Of a DNA stretch of 32,993 nucleotides, positions 27,066 through 32,993 are shown one piece after another. Each line of letters begins with the position of its first letter. Within the stretch, counting starts at the first letter, position 1. The translations under genes were made by a program, and so were the position numbers. This stretch comes from Candidatus Pacearchaeota archaeon. Its GTDB lineage: Archaea > Nanobdellota > Nanobdellia > Pacearchaeales > GW2011-AR1. The DNA is taken from assembly GCA_017609755.1 (NCBI GenBank), contig JAFCDI010000006.1, positions 1-32,993 of the forward strand, written 5' to 3'. The notes under the pieces were generated by a model. That model was not told the DNA's origin, did not search any database, and saw only the letters and a list, made by a program, of their open reading frames with translations.

Positions 27066-28277
27066 TTATCTATAATCTAGAGAGTCTTCAATTATTTTTC
27101 TTGCTTTTGAAACCACATTTTTTGAGATTGCTAATTTGATTTCTCTCATTCTTCCACCTCTTCCTTTAGAAATAACTCTAACATTAATAATTCCTAACAT
27201 ATCAAATTCTTGAATAATATCACTAACTCTTCTTTGAGTTAAAACTTCTAATTTGTTTTTATTACATAAATCTTGATAAAGATTATAAACATCTCCTGTA
27301 AAAATAGGTTCTTCTTTTTGTTTTTCGCTCAATGAAATAATAGAATATAAAACAAGTTGAAATTGTTTTGGTTCGCTTGTTATTACATCAAGTATTTTAT
27401 CTCTCTCTATTTTGTCATTTGCTTCATCTAAATGTTTTAATAAAACATGATTTGAATTGTCTCTTTCAGCTAATTCTCCAGCAATTCTTAATAAATCAAG
27501 GGCTCTTCGTGCATCTCCATGCTCTCTTGCTGCAAAAGCAGCACATTTTGCAACAAGTCCTTCTGTCATTACTTTGTCTTTAAAAGCACCAGAACATCTT
27601 TTATTTAAAATATCTTGTAATTGAAGAGCATTATATGGTGGAAAAACAACTTCTTCCTCAGAAAGAGAACTTCTTACTCTAGGATCTAATTCATCTAAAA
27701 AAGTTAAATTATTGCTTATTCCAATAATACAAATTTGTGCTTTTGAAAGCTCAGAATTTAATCTTGTGAGATTATATAAAAAATCACTTGAAATCTTCTT
27801 AACTGTTTGGTCAATTTCATCTAATATTAAAACAACTAATTGCTTTTTTGAGTCAATTATCTCAATAAATTTAGAATAAACTGCTTGAGTAGGAAGCCCT
27901 GTTGCAGGAATATCTTCACCAAATTGTTTAATAAGTTCTGCTAAAATTCTATATTCTGTATCTGATATTTTTTTTAATTTACAATTTAAATACTCTATTC
28001 TAACTTCAAAATCAACATCTTTTTTTATTCTCTTTAGAATTTGCTCTCTAACATATTGAACTGAGAGAGTTTTTCCTGTTCCTGTTTTTCCATATAAAAA
28101 TAAATTACTTGCTCTTTCTCCTCTTAAAAGCGGAGCTAAAATAGAAGCAATTTGCTTAATTTGTTCGCCTCTATGAGGAATCTCTTCTGGTTTATGTGTT
28201 GTTTGTAAAAGAGATTTATCCTTAAATATGCTGTTTCTGTCAAAATTATCAAAAATTGAATCAAGTTCTTTATTCAT
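27066..28277 (-). CDS. cdc6: Orc1/Cdc6 replication initiator
   Basis: PHRGEQIKQIASILAPLLRG, FLYGKTGTGKTLSVQYV, LVVLILDEIDQTV, C-terminal winged helix. Confidence 0.96.
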   Translation of the reverse strand: MNKELDSIFDNFDRNSIFKDKSLLQTTHKPEEIPHRGEQIKQIASILAPLLRGERASNLFLYGKTGTGKTLSVQYVREQILKRIKKDVDFEVRIEYLNCKLKKISDTEYRILAELIKQFGEDIPATGLPTQAVYSKFIEIIDSKKQLVVLILDEIDQTVKKISSDFLYNLTRLNSELSKAQICIIGISNNLTFLDELDPRVRSSLSEEEVVFPPYNALQLQDILNKRCSGAFKDKVMTEGLVAKCAAFAAREHGDARRALDLLRIAGELAERDNSNHVLLKHLDEANDKIERDKILDVITSEPKQFQLVLYSIISLSEKQKEEPIFTGDVYNLYQDLCNKNKLEVLTQRRVSDIIQEFDMLGIINVRVISKGRGGRMREIKLAISKNVVSKARKIIEDSLDYR

Positions 28278-28453
28278 TTAAACTCCTACACGTTTATTTC
28301 CTATGGAAAATTAATTTCAAACCTATTTTTCTACGATAAAAAATTAAATTATTATATAAACAATTATAACTACTAAAAAAGAAAAACACCTCTATTTCTA
28401 ATGGAAATTTAAATCTCAGACATCTAATAGAAATTTATTAATTTTTTAATACA

Positions 28454-28483
28454 AATTTGTCTGATTTTAATAAAAGATATTAA
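28454..28483 (+). repeat. 30-bp direct repeat copy 1, AATTTGTCTGATTTTAATAAAAGATATTAA
   Basis: Identical copy at 28515-28544 (61-bp period). Confidence 0.95.
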
Positions 28484-28514
28484 GTTTTAGATGAATGTTT
28501 TAATTTTCAATAAG

Positions 28515-28544
28515 AATTTGTCTGATTTTAATAAAAGATATTAA
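28515..28544 (+). repeat. 30-bp direct repeat copy 2
   Basis: Identical to 28454-28483. Confidence 0.95.
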
Positions 28545-28667
28545 AAATTTTTTTAATTAAAATCAGAATTTACTCTGTATTTATTATATTATTTAATATA
28601 TATTTTAAATAATATATTTTATATTATATATTTCTTATTACGTTTATTATAATAAATATGATTTTCC

Positions 28668-28722
<55 letters not shown>

Positions 28723-29009
28723 TATACTATACAAATATTTATAATATAATTAAAGAAATCAAATTTCTTAAATTTCTTTTTAAATGTTTCCATATGAAAT
28801 CAAAGGGTGAGACTCATAAAAGAATTCAAAGCAAAGATTCTTTAATAAAATAAAAGACTTTTTTTTAAATTAATTAAAAAATAACTTTAAAACAATCTTA
28901 AAATAACTAAAAATACTTTAAAATAGATAATAAAAAGAGACACTTATATACTCTTAAATCTATTTAAGTTCACAGAAAAATTTATAAACAAATTTCCTCT
29001 AAAATTGAT

Positions 29010-29270
29010 ATGCAAAGTAATAAAAATCCTTTTAATACACTTGTAGGAAAAATGATTGTAACTAAAGAAGGTAAGAGATTAGGTTTTGTTAAAGATATAA
29101 TTTTTGAAACAAAATCAGGAGAATTAATTAATGTGGTTGTTAAAGATTCAACTTCTTACACAAAAAACCTTAATTTAGAAAGAACACCTTCAAACGAATT
29201 ATTAATTCCTTATAGCGCAATAATAGCTATTGGAGATTTTGTTATTGTTTCTGAAGAAGATTTAATATAA
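29010..29270 (+). CDS. PRC-barrel domain protein
   Basis: NTLVGKMIVTKEGKRLGFVKDIIFETKSGELINVVVKD...LLIPYSAIIAIGDFVIV; TATA-like aatttataaaca about 25 nt upstream. Confidence 0.8.
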   Translation: MQSNKNPFNTLVGKMIVTKEGKRLGFVKDIIFETKSGELINVVVKDSTSYTKNLNLERTPSNELLIPYSAIIAIGDFVIVSEEDLI

Positions 29271-29311
29271 TAACACAAATATTTAAATAGGTATATCTCA
29301 ACTTAATAATT

Positions 29312-29734
29312 ATGAAATTAATGGGCTTTAATTTTACAAAAATTCAAGTAGAAAAATTTAAAGATAGAGTAGAAAATCTAAAAATAGGAACTCGAATAGA
29401 TGTTTCAGATATAACAGAGGCAAAATCAAGAATTCTAAAGACAAAAGAAGAAATTATAGTTGTGAAATTTTTATTTGGATTAGATTATGAACCTAAAATG
29501 GCTAAAATAGATTTAGAAGGAAATTTAATTCTTTCTCTAGACTCTAAACAAGCAAAAGAAGTTCTAAAAGACTGGAAAGACAAAAAAATGTCAGAAGAAC
29601 TTAGAATAACTCTTTTTAATCTTATTCTAAAAAAAGCAACTTTAAAAGCACTACAATTAGAAGAGGAAATGAATCTTCCAATACATATGAGATTGCCTAG
29701 TTTAAAAATAAGCGAAAAAAAAGACAACCAATAA
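29312..29734 (+). CDS. Hypothetical protein
   Basis: 140-aa ORF with leaderless-style promoter (aatatttaaatagg upstream); no family recognised with confidence. Confidence 0.65.
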   Translation: MKLMGFNFTKIQVEKFKDRVENLKIGTRIDVSDITEAKSRILKTKEEIIVVKFLFGLDYEPKMAKIDLEGNLILSLDSKQAKEVLKDWKDKKMSEELRITLFNLILKKATLKALQLEEEMNLPIHMRLPSLKISEKKDNQ

Positions 29735-29822
29735 ACCTTTCTTTTATAAAAATTATTTAGATATTTTTAATTAAATTATTTTACTTGCAAATGTTTAAAA
29801 AATTAATATTCTTAATTTCTTA

Positions 29823-30089
29823 ATGAGGATTTCAGACCAAAAAAAAGAGAAAATATCAGAACAAATACTACTTTTATTGTTTTCTTCAAATCCTCAACCC
29901 AAATTTACTCTTCACATTGCTCAAGAATTAGCAAGAGATGAAGAATTTATAAAAAAGATGCTTTTAGAGTTAAAAAAGAAAAAATTAGTTCTAGAGATAA
30001 AGAAAAATCCTCAAGGAAAAAACTATAAAAGAAGATCTAGATGGAGATTAAGTGAAAAAGCTTATGAAGCTTACAAAAATATTCAATAA
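29823..30089 (+). CDS. Small winged-helix protein
   Basis: KFTLHIAQELARDEEFIKKMLLELKKKKLVLEIKKNPQGKNYKRRSRWRLSEKA. Confidence 0.65.
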   Translation: MRISDQKKEKISEQILLLLFSSNPQPKFTLHIAQELARDEEFIKKMLLELKKKKLVLEIKKNPQGKNYKRRSRWRLSEKAYEAYKNIQ

Positions 30090-30202
30090 AATCTTTTCTT
30101 AGAATTTTAAACATTATGTAATAATTCCTTTATTAGCAAGCCAATTCAACAAATATATTATATCATCTTAAAGTTTTTATAGTTTTCAAATTTATTTTTT
30201 TA

Positions 30203-30958
<756 letters not shown>

Positions 30959-31085
30959 GAATTAATTTTTAGTTAATCGTTCAAAAGGATAAGTCTATTT
31001 ACATCTCACTTTTAGATTAAGACCTCTTTTTTCAGAACTTTTTTTCTCACTTTTTACAATTTAATTAAACTTTTTTCCTTGTTTT

Positions 31086-31697
31086 TTAGTTTTTTTTAGA
31101 TTTTTTTGCTTTTCTAACTCTCACTTTTGATTTTTTTAGTAATTTTTCTTTGATATGTTCAGGTATATATACTCTTTTTTTACCATTTTCCTCTATTACT
31201 TCTTGTATGAGGCTCTCACTTTTTTGTTTTATTGAATTTATTTGACCTCTTATTGTTGATTTTTCTTTTCCCAACATTGCAGCAAGATCAGAATAACTTA
31301 ATTTCATATCAGTATTTAAAAGAATCCAAATTATTGCTCTTTCAGTTATTGAAAAATAGTCTAAATTTGGTGTTTGGACACCTGTTTGAACAGGTGTTTG
31401 GACAGCATAAACAGCTGTTTGTTTGTTGTTTTTATAGGTAGGTGTTTTAAACAGCTGTTTTGTTTTTGGTTCATTCATAATATTTACTACATTTTTTACT
31501 CCTTCAATTTCTTCATCCATCGACGATAAAAGTTCTTTTAATTCATTTATCTGGTTTTTTAAAGAATCATTTTCAGAATTAAGGTGTTTTATCCAATCCG
31601 TAACACTTGAGATGTCTTTTTTTACAGCTTCAAAACTCTTTTTTGTATCTTCTTTTAGATTTTCAACCTCTTTTTTTCTAAAAATCCATCCAAACAT
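31086..31697 (-). CDS. Coiled-coil plus winged-helix protein, same architecture as 30203-30958
   Basis: N-terminal coiled coil, linker QTAVYAVQTPVQTGVQTP, C-terminal FSITERAIIWILLNTDMKLSYSDLAAMLGKEKSTIRGQINSIKQKSESLIQEV, basic tail. Confidence 0.75.
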   Translation of the reverse strand: MFGWIFRKKEVENLKEDTKKSFEAVKKDISSVTDWIKHLNSENDSLKNQINELKELLSSMDEEIEGVKNVVNIMNEPKTKQLFKTPTYKNNKQTAVYAVQTPVQTGVQTPNLDYFSITERAIIWILLNTDMKLSYSDLAAMLGKEKSTIRGQINSIKQKSESLIQEVIEENGKKRVYIPEHIKEKLLKKSKVRVRKAKKSKKN

Positions 31698-31807
31698 GCT
31701 AATATTTTAAGTATCTAAGTTTAAATACTTTTTGTTTTTCGACGATAAAATTTCTTTTAACTTGCTATTTCAATAAATTAATTTATTCAAAAAATGTGTC
31801 GAAAAAA

Positions 31808-31864
31808 TAAGCAAAAACACTCTATAAACAGCTGTTTGTCTCAAAAATTAAGCAAAAACACTCT
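31808..31864 (+). repeat. Two 16-bp direct repeats TAAGCAAAAACACTCT (31808-31823, 31849-31864) flanking AAACAGCTGTTT (31826-31837)
   Basis: Exact repeats; the palindrome also occurs at 31409-31420 and 31449-31460 in the adjacent CDS. Confidence 0.9.
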
Positions 31865-31984
31865 GTTTAAACACCTCTAAACAGCATAAACACTTGTTTA
31901 TACTACAATCTGCACTAAGTTAACCAAAATTAAAGAATTTTAAACAAATTTTATAAACAAAACTCATTTAATTAAAAAGTAAAA

Positions 31985-32178
31985 ATGAGGAAAAAATTAG
32001 TAGATATTTTTCAAAGAACCTTTATAGAAAAGAATTTCGACACGAACTTAGATTATTAATTGTTGTTACACTCGGATTTACAATTGGATTTACATGGAGA
32101 GAAACAATTTTTGATCTCTCTCAAACATTTATTAGATTATTTGTTTCAACAGAAAAAAATTCAGCTCTTATTTACTAA
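31985..32178 (+). pseudogene. Small membrane protein (DUF5654-like) with apparent frame disruption at an A6 run
   Basis: One extra A at 31991-31996 gives MRKKISRYFSKNLYRKEFRHELRLLIVVTLGFTIGFTWRETIFDLSQTFIRLFVSTEKNSALIY. Confidence 0.5.
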
Positions 32179-32258
32179 AGCCCAAACCTAGAGAAAACTC
32201 TTATTAAATTTGATTTTAACTCTAAAACATTAATAAAATATCCTTACTTAATTTAATT

Positions 32259-32399
32259 ATGGCAGTAATAACAACAACTGTAGGAATATCTGCATCTCTT
32301 GCAATTATTGTAGGAATTTTGATTCTAGCTTTTCCTAAGTTTTTAAGATGGTTTATAGGAATCTATTTAGTTCTTATAGGAATTATACAATTTTTTTAA
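32259..32399 (+). CDS. Small membrane protein, DUF3096-like (46 aa)
   Basis: MAVITTTVGISASLAIIVGILILAFPKFLRWFIGIYLVLIGIIQFF: two TM segments around a PKFLRW turn. Confidence 0.65.
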   Translation: MAVITTTVGISASLAIIVGILILAFPKFLRWFIGIYLVLIGIIQFF

Positions 32400-32646
32400 G
32401 TTTTTAAGAAATTTAGAGACATAAAAGGTTTCAATTATTAGTAAAAAAGGATTTAATTAATACTAAAACTTTTATTAACTATAACTTAGTTAACCTAAGT
32501 GCACAACTTTAGGCCATAAAAAAATTGGCAAAAAATATGCTCCAAAAACAGCAATTTTTCATAAAAATACTAAAATATCACACAAATTCTTAAAAAAAAT
32601 GAACTTTTTTTAATATAATGACTCAAAAACACCTTGGATGCTGGCT

Positions 32647-32971
32647 ATGAAAAATAAAACAAGGATTATATATCAGAAATTTCGATAATTTTAATCCCAA
32701 TAAGCTTGAAATTTATAAACCCAATAAGCTTGAAATTTATAAAGTTTATAAACAAGAAGACCAATTTCTAGCAATAGATATTGAAGGAAACACCTTTCCT
32801 TTAGAAGATACAGGATATTATGGTTGTAAAAGAAGATACACAACTAAAGGATCAATAGATTCTATAGAATTGTTTCCAATAAAAATAAAGCCATATAAAA
32901 GAACAACTCATAAAATCTCAACAAAGAATTTCAAGACTCCTAAAAATGTTAGAAGACGAGCACAAACCTAA
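32647..32971 (+). pseudogene. Unknown small protein, frame disrupted at a poly-A run after ATG, with 24-bp internal tandem duplication
   Basis: Open frame 32651-32971 has no canonical start; deleting one A from 32650-32654 joins it to the ATG at 32647 (MKIKQGLYIRNFDNFNPNKLEIYKPNKLEIYK...). Confidence 0.45.
32696..32743 (+). repeat. 24-bp tandem duplication CCCAATAAGCTTGAAATTTATAAA x2
   Basis: Exact adjacent copies at 32696-32719 and 32720-32743. Confidence 0.97.
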
Positions 32972-32993
32972 CCTTAGTGAATAAAATAAGTGA

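Noticed and set aside
28454-28544. CRISPR array
   Set aside because: Only two repeat copies, AT-rich and without consistent spacers or cas genes; better explained as origin repeats.
32484-32500. Small hairpin CTTAG-TTAAC-CTAAG
   Set aside because: 5-bp stem in AT-rich sequence; likely chance, not distinct from a weak terminator.

Overview
AT-rich archaeal DNA. The DPANN-like gene style (PolD, Orc1/Cdc6, small compact genes, leaderless TATA-type promoters) is an inference. The window has two parts. (1) About 109-14569 is an integrative element inserted near the 5' end of a TctA-family (COG1784-like) transporter gene. It carries a tyrosine recombinase module, a three-gene ABC-ATPase/DUF2326 conflict module (ABC-3C-like), a four-gene operon (PLD-SNF2 helicase, Eco57I-like N6-adenine methyltransferase, small 2-TM protein, Cas4-like nuclease), and a compact regulator cluster with several small ORFs missing from the supplied track. 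The junctions share ACAGGT at codon 19 of both the orphaned host 5' fragment and the reconstituted gene. The reconstructed attB is GGAATT-TGCACAGGTTT-AATTCC, so the element appears to supply a same-length replacement N-terminus for its target. A 7-bp tandem duplication then frameshifts that target. (2) About 14570-32993 is chromosomal: CYTH protein, AMP-forming acetyl-CoA synthetase, 2-oxoacid:ferredoxin oxidoreductase, DNA polymerase D large and small subunits with an HD hydrolase gene between them, Orc1/Cdc6, and a probable replication origin with ORB-like dyads, an exact 30-bp direct repeat and (ATT)17. Beyond it lie two coiled-coil/wHTH proteins with DNA-repeat-encoded linkers (one with (GACA)10 next to the best ORB-like match) and two small genes disrupted at poly-A runs right after their start codons. 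All calls were made by eye; no searches were run.
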